DNA of 64,000 bases from contig CADAPK010000001.1 of the NCBI GenBank assembly GCA_902789825.1, positions 165,270 through 229,269 on the forward strand, given 5' to 3'. The notes below the pieces were generated by a model. The model made no database searches and had not been told where the DNA came from. It worked only from the letters and a program-made list of their open reading frames with translations. This stretch comes from an uncultured Ureaplasma sp. (GTDB lineage: Bacteria; Bacillota_I; Bacilli_A; Mycoplasmatales; Mycoplasmoidaceae). This document shows, piece by piece, positions 41,301 to 50,821 of this stretch. Made by a program: the position numbers and the translations under genes. Within the stretch, counting starts at the first letter, position 1; each line of letters starts with the position of its first letter.

Positions 41301-42794
41301 ACGTATTTTTATAATTGCTTCTTTTTGACTACAACCATTAGCAACCATTTCATTGGTAATATGAGTAAGATTAATTATTTTAGGAGTTAAAAGTTTATTT
41401 GGTTTGCAAAAAAAATCAATTTGATCGACAATTGTTCCATCCTTATACTTCACAGCGCCAAATTCAATTAGTTCATCGAACTCATTATTTAAACCTGTTG
41501 TTTCGATATCAAAAATAATATATGTCGCTGAATTAATTAATTTATTTTTACACGGATTGATGACCAAATTGGTTTTTTTGGGGATAATTTCAAATTCACA
41601 ACCAAAGATTGGTTTAATTTTTGTTTTTTTAGCTTCTTCAACAATTTCTGGAATCGATTGCACATTGAAACGTTCAATAATTCCAAGCGATTGATGTCCT
41701 AATTGTTTGGCATGTTGAAAAATATCACTAACACTACTAATTCCATCAAAGGATGTCATCTTCGAATGACATAATAATTCCACTCTTTTTTTTGGTTCAT
41801 TATCAACGATCGTTAAAAATGAAGGTTTTTTCCCATGACAAATTTTAATTATTCGTCCAAAAATTTGGTAATTCGTGTATTTTGTGGCTTCCAACCTACA
41901 TTGAACCTTAACTCAATCACCAATTTTGAATGAAATAAGATATGGCTCATTAATAAAAATCATCTTATTAGTTTTAGAAGAAAAAGGAAAAGCACCATAA
42001 TGATTTAGGAAATATGAGAGTGTAATCGCACCATCATCATGATCGTATAAAGAAAAATAATAAATTTTACCATTATTCTTCGTTTGTTTTATTTCTAAGT
42101 CAAAAATTTCACCTTGCAAATTAACAATTTGATTTGCTTCGGCCATCTCACTTGTTAATTGTTTCATAGCAGCAAAATTGCCTGAAACTTTATTAGAATT
42201 TTCATATTTATCTAATGTGTTAGCTGTAACATTGCGAAGAGCAATTTTAATACCTTCAATTTTTTTTTCTTGTTCAATCTTGAAATTAATAGATTTTTGT
42301 TGTTTGATTTGATCAAGAACGAAATCTATTTTTTCAAGATTAAAATTATTGATTTTTAGAAAATGTAGTAATTTATTGACATTATTTTTCAAACTATTCA
42401 ACTCGTTGTTAGTAAAATATTTAATCGTCATTATTTTTCCATCTTGCGAAAAATAATAATTGGACTTTGTTAAAAGATTAAAAATGTTTTGATCTAAAAA
42501 AGAATTTTTTTCTGCAAAAAAAGCAATGTATTTATCGATTTCAACAAGATTATTTACTGGCTTTGTCCCAACAATAATAACTTTTAAATTTGCATGTTCT
42601 TTGATTAGTTTTTCATAAATTTCAAATGGAATAATATCTGTAGTTTTAATCGTTATTTTTACATATTTATTAATATTAGACGGCATTTCTAATGAAAAAG
42701 TTGCAAAAGCCGAAATATAAGTAAAATCTTGTTCAGTTAAAACATTCGCTTTAATAAAAAAATTCTTGAAATACAAATTATGATTAGGCGTCAT
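38367..42794 (-). CDS. polC: DNA polymerase III alpha subunit, PolC type
   Basis: Gram-positive replicative polymerase with built-in proofreading, 1475 residues in one frame across many UGA(Trp). Order: N-terminal and OB-fold regions to about residue 330; PHP domain start (MTSFDGISSVSDIF) and end (IFGCEFEI), interrupted by the exonuclease (IIFDIETTGL, about 427-436, through AHNGISFDFAF); then the polymerase with GSRGSVGSSLLAYL (about 911), a Cys4 zinc site (about 939-968), DIDLNFSGDYQ (about 995) and the fingers. The PHP motif HxH typical of active PHP is not seen (CHSKMTS). It ends SEDQQMNLF. Last gene of the tsf-pyrH-frr-cdsA-polC run. Confidence 0.96.
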
Positions 42795-42832
42795 CTTTAA
42801 TAATTATTAAAGATATTTTACGAAAGTAAAAA

Positions 42833-43900
42833 TTATTTACATCAAATCAATTCTAATGAGTTATTATCGAGAAAAATTTGAAACAAAAAAGTGAAAAAGA
42901 AATAGAAAATAAAAACAAAACTTAAAGCATCAATCCGATCAAGAATTCCACCATGACCAGGCAATAAATTACCAAAATCTTTAATGTGATAAATCCGTTT
43001 AATTAAACTATAAAACAAGTCACCAGTAAAACTAATAAAAATGAAAACAAAAGTGAAAGAAAAAGCAATTAATCATCACCATCATTGCTCGACAATTGAT
43101 GGTTGACATGAAAATTGAATCCCTAGAAAATAAAAAAGTAAAACATTACCATCTTTTTTATTCATAAAAAAAATTAATAAATACAAGGAAAGTAAAACGG
43201 CTAATGTACAAATAAAACCAAGTGAAAAACCAATTAAAGTTTTATTTGGACTAATTTTGATAAAAGGTTTTTTTTTGCCGAAAATACTTCCCCCAAGATA
43301 GGCAAAAACATCACTTAAATTACTAATCAATAGTAAAAAAATAAAACTAATCCAGTGATGAAAAATCGCTAAATAAAAAATAATTGGAAAAAAAAGATTT
43401 ATCAATACCATTAAAATGGGAAACCAAAAAAATGTTTCGCCAAACATTAAAATTTTCGCTTGTTGATATGCAATAACGAAAACAAAACTACCGATAAAAA
43501 CAATAATTGCTCATCCAAAAATTATCAACAAATAAAATAAATAAGGTGTAAATAAAAAATCTAGAGAAAATTTTTTAAAATGATATTTATTTAGAGTAAG
43601 AAAAGTATTTGCAAATAAAGAAAAACCACAACAAATAAATGAAATTATTATCGCTACTTTTTTTCATTTGATAAACGAAAGTTTTGCCATCTCTAAACAA
43701 CTAAAAATAATAAACGGTATGAGACAAAAATTAAAAATGAAAGGAAAAATTGCTTGATGTTTTTCGTATGTGAAAAGAAAACCAGTTGTTTTTTGGTTAG
43801 AAAAAATTGCAAGTGTTAACAAAAATAAATAGATTAGAACAATCAAAAAACTAGTTTTTGCTCGTGCACCAAAATTTTTTATTTTTTTTAAAACAATCAT
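42833..43900 (-). CDS. cdsA: CDP-diacylglycerol synthase
   Basis: Makes CDP-diacylglycerol for phospholipid synthesis; 355 residues, about eight to nine membrane helices. Signature near the C-terminus: [33 protein letters not shown] (positions about 290-322; family S-x8-KR-x4-KD-x4-GHGGxxDRxD). [11 protein letters not shown] precedes. Multiple UGA(Trp) codons, including three consecutive ones near 43074-43082, split it. It supplies the cls gene at 46118. uppS and dxr, usually next to cdsA, are absent, fitting a wall-less cell. Confidence 0.92.
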
Positions 43901-43914
43901 CCGATATATATTGA

Positions 43915-44433
43915 CTATAAAGTCATTAAATCTTTTTCTTTTTTAATAAAAGCTTGTTCAACATCTTTGTTCGCATTTTTAGTTACCAAATTTAATTCAT
44001 CTTCAAAATAACGAACTAAATCTTTTGATATGCTATTATCTTTTTTATATTTTGCTTGAATTTGTTGACGAATATTTCTAATTTTTATTTTTGCTTGCCG
44101 TGTTTGCTCTGTCAATGGTGGAAAAATAACGCGGATAGAATCATTATTGATTTGTGGATTAACATGATATTCGCTTTCAGCAATAGCTTTGGCTACTTCT
44201 TTGAGCAAATTATGATCGTACGGTTTGATTAGTAATTGTCGAGCATCAATTGAAGAAATATTTGCTAATTGCATTAAAGGAAGGATTTGGCCATAAGCAT
44301 CAACCTTAATGTGATTAAAAATATTACTATTGACTCGACCTGAATTAATTTTTGCAAATTCCTCACTTAGTCACAATTTAATTTTTGCAAAATTTTGTTC
44401 AAACTCTTTTTTTAATTCTGTCCATTCAATCAT
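43915..44433 (-). CDS. frr: Ribosome recycling factor
   Basis: Dissociates post-termination ribosomes with EF-G; 172 residues, slightly shorter than 185. ATG 44433 gives MIEWTELKKEFEQ, reached through two UGA(Trp). Conserved: GRVNSNIFNHIKVDAYG, NISSIDARQLLIKPYD, and IRVIFPPLTEQTRQ. 14 bases from pyrH. Confidence 0.94.
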
Positions 44434-44448
44434 TTCTTCACCTCAATT

Positions 44449-45165
44449 TTACTTATGAATGTGAGTGAATTTACATTTTTTATTAATTATCTTAAGTAAA
44501 CTATTACTTTGTAAAATATTAAAGACATAGATATCAATGTCATGTTGTTCGCATAGTGTTAAAGCTGATAAATCCATAACTTTTAATTTCTTTTTTAAAA
44601 CATCAATGAATTTTAAATCTGAATAAAATTTTGCTTTTTTATTTATTTGTGGATCGTCAGAAAAAACACCATCCACTGAATCTTTACCCATTAAAATAAC
44701 ATCAGCATCCATATCAATTGCGCGAATAACACAACCTGTATCAGTTGTAAAATATGGATGACCTGTACCAGCGGCAAAAATAGCAACATTTTTTTTGTTT
44801 AAATCATCATTTATTTGTTCAATAATAATAGGTTTTGTTACATTGCTAATAGCAAGGGCCGAATATAAATTAACTTGACAACCGTAATTGACCAAGATAT
44901 CTTTGAAAGCAAGCGCATTAATTATTGTTGATAACATTCCCATATAGTCAGCATTTGCCTTTTTAAAAACATTGCCAACAGTCATATTACCACGCCAAAT
45001 ATTACCCCCACCGATAACGATTCCAATTTGATATTTTTTAGATAATATCGCAATTTGTTTCGCTAAATTTTTAATGTAATTTAAATTAAAAATATTGTTG
45101 TCTTTGGATTTAATGCTAGCACCGGAAATTTTTATTAAAATTCTTTTTATTTGCTTTTTATTCAT
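44449..45165 (-). CDS. pyrH: Uridylate kinase
   Basis: UMP kinase, 238 residues, linking upp-based uracil salvage to nucleotide pools. Motifs: RILIKISGASIK, IGIVIGGGNIWRG, ADYMGMLSTIINALA, FAAGTGHPYFTTDTG, and GKDSVDGVFSDDP. Its start overlaps the tsf stop by eight bases. Common order tsf-pyrH-frr. Confidence 0.95.
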   Translation of the reverse strand: MNKKQIKRILIKISGASIKSKDNNIFNLNYIKNLAKQIAILSKKYQIGIVIGGGNIWRGNMTVGNVFKKANADYMGMLSTIINALAFKDILVNYGCQVNLYSALAISNVTKPIIIEQINDDLNKKNVAIFAAGTGHPYFTTDTGCVIRAIDMDADVILMGKDSVDGVFSDDPQINKKAKFYSDLKFIDVLKKKLKVMDLSALTLCEQHDIDIYVFNILQSNSLLKIINKKCKFTHIHK

Positions 45166-46045
45166 GATTAGAATTCATTTGTTGAGCTACTTCTGTTGCA
45201 AAATCAACATTATTTTTAGCAATTCCTTCACCTAATTCATACCGAACAAATTTAAGTATTTCAACATTGTTTTCTTTAAGGATCGTTGAAATTTTTTTAT
45301 CTTCAGCAAAATCAAAATTTTGTTCGCATAAACAAATCTCACCCAACGTTTTATTGATTTTTCCTTGCACAATTTTATCGGCAAATTCTTTAGGTTTACC
45401 GGAAGCTAAAACTTGTTGTTTAACAATATTTGTTTCATTAACCAATCAAGTTTGATCAATGTCCGCTTTACTAATAAATTTTGGATTATGAGCAACAATA
45501 TGCATTGCAATGTTTTTTGCTAATAAAGGAGAAATTTTACCGCTAAATAAAACTAATGCTGAATATTTCTTATTTGTGTGTTGATAAAAACCAAAATCCT
45601 GTTCATCTTGCTTAATGATTTTAACAAAACGCCTTAATGATATTTTTTCACCAATTTTTGCTGTTAATTCTTGACATGCTTCATTGATACTTTGTCCTGA
45701 TGACAAAACAACAGCATTAGCCTCATCAATTGTTTTAACATTTTTTTCAACTAAAACTTTTTTTACTTCCTCACCTAAAGTGAGAAAAAGTTGGTTATTT
45801 GCCGAAAAATCAGTTTGACAATTGATTTCGCAAATGACACCGTTATTACCACAAACATTAACCAATGTCATACCTTCGGTCGCAATTGCCCCTGCCTTTT
45901 TTGAAGCTTTTGCGATTCCTTTCTCCCGCAAATATTTTGCAGCTTTTTCTAAATCACAATTATTTTGCTCCAATGCTTTTTTGCAATCTAAAAAACCTAC
46001 TTGGGTCATTTCTCGCAATTGTTTAATCAAATCCGCACTTACCAT
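45158..46045 (-). CDS. tsf: Elongation factor Ts
   Basis: Nucleotide exchange factor for EF-Tu; 295 residues with one UGA(Trp) at 45446. N-terminal UBA-like: KQLREMTQVGFLDCKKAL, then the Ts signature CGNNGVICEINCQTDFSANN. ATG 46045 is chosen over the GTG two codons upstream. First gene of the operon. A -10 TATAAT on the minus strand (46098-46093) gives a leader of about 40 bases. rpsB is not adjacent as it would be in most bacteria. Confidence 0.94.
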
Positions 46046-46098
46046 AAACACAAATAACTTTACGATTTATCGCTTAATATCGCTTGTTTATGATTATA

Positions 46099-46104
46099 TA
46101 TAAT
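46099..46104 (+). promoter_or_regulatory. -10 box of cls
   Basis: TATAAT at 46099-46104, 13 bases before ATG 46118, so the leader would be about seven bases. It overlaps the divergent tsf -10 box (46093-46098, minus strand) edge to edge. Confidence 0.45.
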
Positions 46105-46117
46105 TTAACAAAACACA

Positions 46118-47650
46118 ATGAATAAAGTAGGTTTTTTCATTGAATTATTTGTTACAATTGTCGCACTTTTTTTTATTGGCTTGGGGATAAATTTAATCAT
46201 TAATTTAAAAACTATTTCGCATCTATTAATCTTCGTATCAACTCTTTGATTTCTTAACACAATTTTTTGTTTGCTAACATTATTTTCAAATAAGATAACA
46301 TATACGAAAAATTGTTGATTAATTGTAATCTTAATATTTCCTTTTTTGGGTATTGCATTTTTTTGTTTATTTGAAATTAAACCGATTACTAAAAAAACAA
46401 AAGACAAATTTTATTTAAATAAAGAAAGATTAGAAAAGTTTAATTTTTTTCACGATTACCGAATTAATGAACATGAACAAGTTCCAGAAATTTTTTTAAA
46501 TTCTAAAATAAATAAAAAAGATATTTATCGTAATAATGAAGTTGTAATTATCGATGATTCCACTTTAATTCTTGACCAATTAGTTAAATTAATTCGAAGG
46601 GCAAAACATTCCATTAATTTGCAATCTTTTATTTTCCGTTCGCAAAGTTTTTTTACAAAAATTGTCTTTTTAGAATTAATAAAAAAGGCTAAAGAAGGAG
46701 TAAAAATAAAAATTTTGTATGATCATTTTGGTACAGTTCTCAAAAAGGGAGAGAGAATTTTAAAATGAGTTGAACAATATGGAATAGAAATTGCTTGCTT
46801 TAATCCTTTGCATATTAACATTTTTACTAGTTCTACAAATTATCGTTTACATAGTAAATTTGTTGTTATTGATAACGAATCTTGCTTTTATGGGGGAAGT
46901 AATTTCGGCGATGAGTACCTGTCAATGGCGAAAAATGAATGCCTATGAACTGATTTGAATGTCGTTATCAAAGGACCAATTGTGCAAATAATTAATCAAT
47001 CATTTTTGAATTATTGATTAACATTTGGTCACAATAGAAAAAAAAAGAATAATTTTGTTGTTGATGAAAATTATTTTCGATCAACTGACAGGAAATTCGG
47101 ACAAACAAATACGACGATGCAATTACTTTGCTTTAATCCTAAAATTAATTTTTTTTCGTTGAATGAAACAATCTTAAATGAGATAGCCCAAGCACGAAAA
47201 ACAATTAAAATTACAACACCATATTTTTGCCCAACACAAGAAATTAATGATTTTTTAAAATTATTGGCGATGAAGGGGGTTAAAATTGAAATTGTCGTTC
47301 CAGCAAAAAATGTTTGATTTACCAAAATGATGAATGAATATTGTTACAATCAAATCGTAAATGAAAATATTACACTTTATGAATATGTAGGTTTTATTCA
47401 CTCAAAAATTATTTTAATTGATGACAAATATACCATATTAGGTTCATTTAATTTTGATTACCGATCAATATATTTTGATTTTGAATCACAACTAATTGTT
47501 GATGATTATAATTTTGCACAAAAAATTGTAAAAATATTTGAACAATATAAATTTAATTCCACAAAAAAAAATATGAAACAAGAAACAAAGCATATCTTAG
47601 GTAAACCAACAATAATACAATTTATGTTATTGTGCAAAACACTATTCTAA
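46118..47650 (+). CDS. cls: Cardiolipin synthase (phospholipase D superfamily)
   Basis: Joins phosphatidylglycerols to form cardiolipin; membrane enzyme of 510 residues across many UGA(Trp). Two to three N-terminal membrane helices, then two HKD sites: RLHSKFVVIDNESCFYGGSNF and FIHSKIILIDDKYTILGSFNFD (HxK-x4-D in both, key residues His, Lys, Asp). YRSIYFDFE follows as in bacterial Cls. Divergent from the tsf operon that contains cdsA, so lipid genes lie back to back. Confidence 0.93.
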
Positions 47651-47714
47651 CAAAAATGAAAATTGAACATCTATAGTGATACGAAAATATTAAATAATAA
47701 AATTACAAAAAGGA

Positions 47715-48570
47715 TTATGACTTAATAAAACCATTAATCGCTAGGAAATATATTATGTCGTCGACAAATTTGTCATAAACCATTGAATTATTGGTTGAAA
47801 ATTGATTCTTTACGAAACTAGTAATATTACTATCAAATAGCAATATTTCTTTTGCCATATCTTCTGTTCATTGTGGTAAATTTATAAAAATAATCTTTTT
47901 TACTCGATATTTTCGTTTCAATTTTCAAAAATAATAATCATCATTACATATTATGCAATCATAATTTTTTTCATTTTTTTGACGTTTAAATCGATTACTA
48001 TGAATGTGATGGATACGATGATAAGGATAAAATTTAGGTATAGTAAAATGGAAATGAGAAGTTGGAACAATATCACAATTATAACCTTTCAGGGTGAAAT
48101 TGAACTTCACTGTCGTTGCACCATATTGAAATGAAGAAAAATCAATAGATTCAAAATGATATCAAATCTTCATGTTAGTAAGTCTCAAAATATTAAAAAA
48201 ACTAGGACACAAACCTATTAAACCTTTACATCAAAAAGCAGACAATATATTTTTTTTTATATGCACCTATAAATGAATGAATTGAATAATTAATTCTATT
48301 TAGTTTTCTATTTGCTAATCAGTATCTACCAAGATTAAACGCACTAAAATCTCGATCCTTTTGATCTAAACTATTATGATAATCAGCATAATTATCCAAA
48401 AAATCATAATCAAATATTATTGGAAAGTTTTTAATTAATTTTTCATAATGATTGAATAATCTTAGATTTTTTCGTTTTATGAAAAATCTTAAAGTAAACG
48501 ATGCAATACCATATGTAGGAGCAATTCCACTAAGAATGTTGAAAAGTACGGTAGATCAATAAAGTATCAC
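47715..48570 (-). pseudogene. Membrane protein gene interrupted by a frameshift at an A9 tract
   Basis: On the minus strand a frame from GTG 48570 encodes a membrane segment and a soluble region (VLFNILSGIAPTYG, FNLGRYWLANRKLNRINY) but stops at TAA 48226-48228. A second frame, open from TAG 48267-48269 to TAA 47715-47717, continues with another hydrophobic segment (KGLIGLCPSFFNIL) and a soluble tail with several UGA(Trp). The frames join if the homopolymer A9 (T run 48250-48258) is read as A8, giving about 284 residues. The downstream part alone could start at ATG 48173 (152 residues). Family unknown. It could be a phase-variable gene, a pseudogene or a sequencing error. Confidence 0.6.
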
Positions 48571-48599
48571 AATAAAATAATAATAATATTTAATTTAAA

Positions 48600-48673
48600 T
48601 GGCAGGGATTACAGGACTTTAACCCATACTAGTAAGTTTGGAGCTTACCGTTCTAACATTAAACTAAATCCCT
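48600..48673 (-). tRNA. tRNA-Gly (anticodon UCC)
   Basis: Acceptor AGGGATT/AATCCCT, anticodon loop CTCCAAA in GTAAG/CTTAC, discriminator G and encoded CCA. The T-arm sequence GGGTTAAAGTCC is atypical (TTAAAGT instead of TTCGAAT). 74 bases. Confidence 0.9.
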
Positions 48674-48683
48674 TAAATTTTTA

Positions 48684-48758
48684 TGGTGGAAGTAATGGGA
48701 CTCAAACCCACAACCCCTTGAGTGCAAATCAAGTGCTCTATCATTGAGCTATACCCCC
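48684..48758 (-). tRNA. tRNA-Ala (anticodon UGC)
   Basis: Acceptor GGGGGTA/TACTTCC with G-U pairs, anticodon loop TTTGCAC in CTTGA/TCAAG, T-loop TTTGAGT, discriminator A and encoded CCA. 75 bases. Confidence 0.92.
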
Positions 48759-48759
48759 A

Positions 48760-48836
48760 TGGTGGGAGTAAATAGACTCGAACTATCGACCTCACCCTTA
48801 TCAGGGGTGTGCTCTAACCAACTGAGCTATACTCCC
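48760..48836 (-). tRNA. tRNA-Ile (anticodon GAU)
   Basis: Acceptor GGGAGTA/TACTCCC, anticodon loop CTGATAA in CACCC/GGGTG, T-loop TTCGAGT, discriminator A and encoded CCA. 77 bases; first of the array, one base from tRNA-Ala. Confidence 0.94.
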
Positions 48837-48955
48837 TTATACAATTACATAGTAATTATATTTAATAATTAATTCCTATTTTAGTGGAAAAATATTGATC
48901 GAAATATAAAAAAATACTTAAAAATTTGTGCTTTTATCACTATATATATTATGAA

Positions 48956-49441
48956 ATGATTAATACAAATAAAGGAATGTATATTGAACAATTAATGAAT
49001 CGAACGATTCAATATTACCAAACGAATAATATTGCCCATTTAGAGAAAAGACAAATTCCAATTAAAATTTTAAAACATATTAATAAGCAAATTGTTATTG
49101 CCAAATTAATTGATAAAGCAAAAGTTGATTACTTTTTATACATCAATAAAAAATATGTCGAAATTGAATGCAAGCAAACAAAAAAAGATCATTTTGATTT
49201 ATCCTTAATTAAAAACCATCAAGCAAAATATTTAAATGAAATTAAAAAAATAGACGGAGTAGGTTTATTAATAGTTTATTTTGAGCTATTTGATCGAACA
49301 ATTGGTATTTTTTATGAAGAATTAAAGAAGCTAATACAAAAAAATAAGCAGAAGAAAATAAAGTATTCTTTATTAAGACGGCATGGTATATTAATTGAAT
49401 TAATTTTTCCTGGAATCTTAAATCTTAAAAAATTATTTTAA
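48956..49441 (+). CDS. recU: Holliday junction resolvase RecU
   Basis: Gram-positive resolvase acting with RuvAB; 161 residues from ATG 48956. NKGMYIEQLMNRTIQYY (family G-x-x-x-E-x-x-IN), IPIKILKHI, KAKVDYFLYINKKYVEIECKQTK (catalytic Asp and E-x-K arrangement) and LIKNHQAKYL (family xxHQxxxL) are seen. A TATATT box just upstream (48945-48950) may give a leaderless message. In Bacillus recU is next to ponA, which is absent here. Confidence 0.85.
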   Translation: MINTNKGMYIEQLMNRTIQYYQTNNIAHLEKRQIPIKILKHINKQIVIAKLIDKAKVDYFLYINKKYVEIECKQTKKDHFDLSLIKNHQAKYLNEIKKIDGVGLLIVYFELFDRTIGIFYEELKKLIQKNKQKKIKYSLLRRHGILIELIFPGILNLKKLF

Positions 49442-49744
49442 TAAAACAGTGATATATTTTCAACCACTATTAATAACTATTAGTTCGCCTCTCATGATTT
49501 TTAAGATATAGTTTTTGTTGAAATTTTCATTTTACGGTAAATTAAAATTTTTAATTCCTCATCACGTTTTATCGCCAAAAATGATTTTTTTCTTTTTACA
49601 TTCAATCGTAGCAAATTATTTTGAAATTTTAATATCTCATATAATTTTTGGTTCTTACTCTATTCTTGTCAAAAGAGTAATTTTGTCAATCGCTTTCAAT
49701 TTTCGTTTGGTTCATAATAAAAAATTGTTGATTCTTAATTGTGT
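49442..49744. other. Gene-free stretch with possible eroded minus-strand coding remnants
   Basis: No convincing gene. On the minus strand two short open stretches in different frames look protein-like: one from ATG 49706 (MNQTKIESDWQNYSFDK, ends within about 28 codons) and one ending at 49501 (LRLNVKRKKSFLAIKRDEE), about 56 codons without a good start. They may be chance in AT-rich DNA or the remains of a small gene following the membrane protein at 49745-50164. Confidence 0.3.
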
Positions 49745-50164
49745 TTAATCATAATCGTATATAGATAGTCGATTACTATCATTTACTGGAAAAAAATAAT
49801 TATCTTCACCTGATTGCGGTATGTCTCCATCATTAAGAGATCCAACAAGAATACTTTCGTTTTCAAACTTAGGGAAATGTGACAACGACAAAACACTATT
49901 GTCACTTTCTGCAATATCCAAATTTTCATTATTTTCTAAAGCATTTTCTTTAACATCGCATTTATTAGGATTGTCAACCATTTTCTCTATGTTTCATTGT
50001 CCGATCTTATTACCAATAAAATTAATTATTGGATCTAACATTCCACTATAAAAAGTAAGTGTACCAATTGCTAATACTCCTAATATTTCACAACAAACTA
50101 GTCCATTTTTTGCTTGTATTTTCATGAGTTTTTTTTCTAATTGTTCTTTATTGGTTCCTCACAT
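49745..50164 (-). CDS. Small single-pass membrane protein with acidic tail
   Basis: About 139 residues from ATG 50164 (ATG 50125 gives 126), through UGA(Trp). A basic helix, then one membrane segment (CCEILGVLAIGTLTFYSG), then an Asn/Asp/Glu/Ser-rich tail of about 80 residues ending LSIYDYD. The start overlaps the end of the upstream lipoprotein gene by 17 bases, so the two are translated as a pair. No family recognised; the tail is probably extracellular or a cytosolic binding segment. Confidence 0.6.
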
Positions 50165-50420
50165 TTTTTAATTGTTCGGTTTCTTTTTCCAATTTTTCGT
50201 TTTGTTTTAACAATTCATTTTTTTTGGTTATTATTTTTTTCGTTAATTTCGTTGATTTTTTTTGTTTTTTGCTTAATTTGTCAATAGTATCATCATTTAA
50301 CTCGCTTATTTCATCTATGTCGTTATTAGTTTTATTTTCATAACAAGCAAAGAAATTAAGCGATGCCAAAGGAATTAACATCAATAAAAAAAATTTAATT
50401 ATTTTTTCTATATTTTTCAT
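50148..50420 (-). CDS. Small lipoprotein with coiled-coil tail
   Basis: 90 residues. The signal segment FFLLMLIPLASLNFFAC has a lipobox-like end with Cys26. The mature part is charged and strongly heptad-like (LSKKQKKSTKLTKKIITKKNELLKQ, with leucines spaced for a coiled coil, about residues 45-85). It precedes and overlaps a membrane-protein gene. The pair may form a membrane complex, but this is only inferred from overlap. Family unknown. Confidence 0.6.
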   Translation of the reverse strand: MKNIEKIIKFFLLMLIPLASLNFFACYENKTNNDIDEISELNDDTIDKLSKKQKKSTKLTKKIITKKNELLKQNEKLEKETEQLKNVRNQ

Positions 50421-50821
50421 TGTTTTATTTATTTTTTTGTTTTTTAAAAAATTTTAGTTTTTAATTTTATAAGATTTTTATTCGTTAGTCTCAATGCTGT
50501 TTAACGAATTTTATTTTTTTATTTAATAAATTTTTTGTAAAAAAAATTAACTTAAATGAATATTTATATGTTTAAATCAATAAGTTTATGATAATAAGAG
50601 AAGCAACTTACTACCAATATTTAATTTTTATAACTTTATCGATCTCGTGCAACTCCTACCACAAGTGTTTGATACTTGAAGCATTAACTAGGGCTTATAT
50701 TGATTGATATCAATGAATTGTCCGTCACGACAATTTTAAATTACAAAATCTTAATGCTAATATTAATCTACTTTATCGAAAATTATCTAAAATAATAAAG
50801 ATTTTATAGAGTTAGCAAAAA
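50421..50821. other. Hairpin-rich gap of about 400 bp between tuf and the small lipoprotein gene
   Basis: No open frame stands out. Three inverted repeats cluster at 50660-50735: CAAGT-GTTTGAT-ACTTG, ATTGAT/ATCAAT, and AATTGTC-CGTCAC-GACAATT. The GC content at 50640-50735 is higher than in the flanks. A motif GGTAG(T/G)-(A)GTTGC appears twice on the minus strand (near 50602-50617 and 50648-50662). It does not match tmRNA or SRP RNA consensus blocks that I know. It might be an unrecognised small RNA or the tuf 3' region plus a promoter. Confidence 0.35.

Noticed and set aside
46105..46407. Minus-strand open frame opposite the start of cls
   Set aside because: The plus-strand N-terminal helices of cardiolipin synthase continue through it to the HKD motifs.
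49515..49748. Plus-strand open frame of 77 codons
   Set aside because: Starts at TTG with no ribosome-binding site, has unbiased AT-rich composition and lies opposite more protein-like minus-strand stretches.
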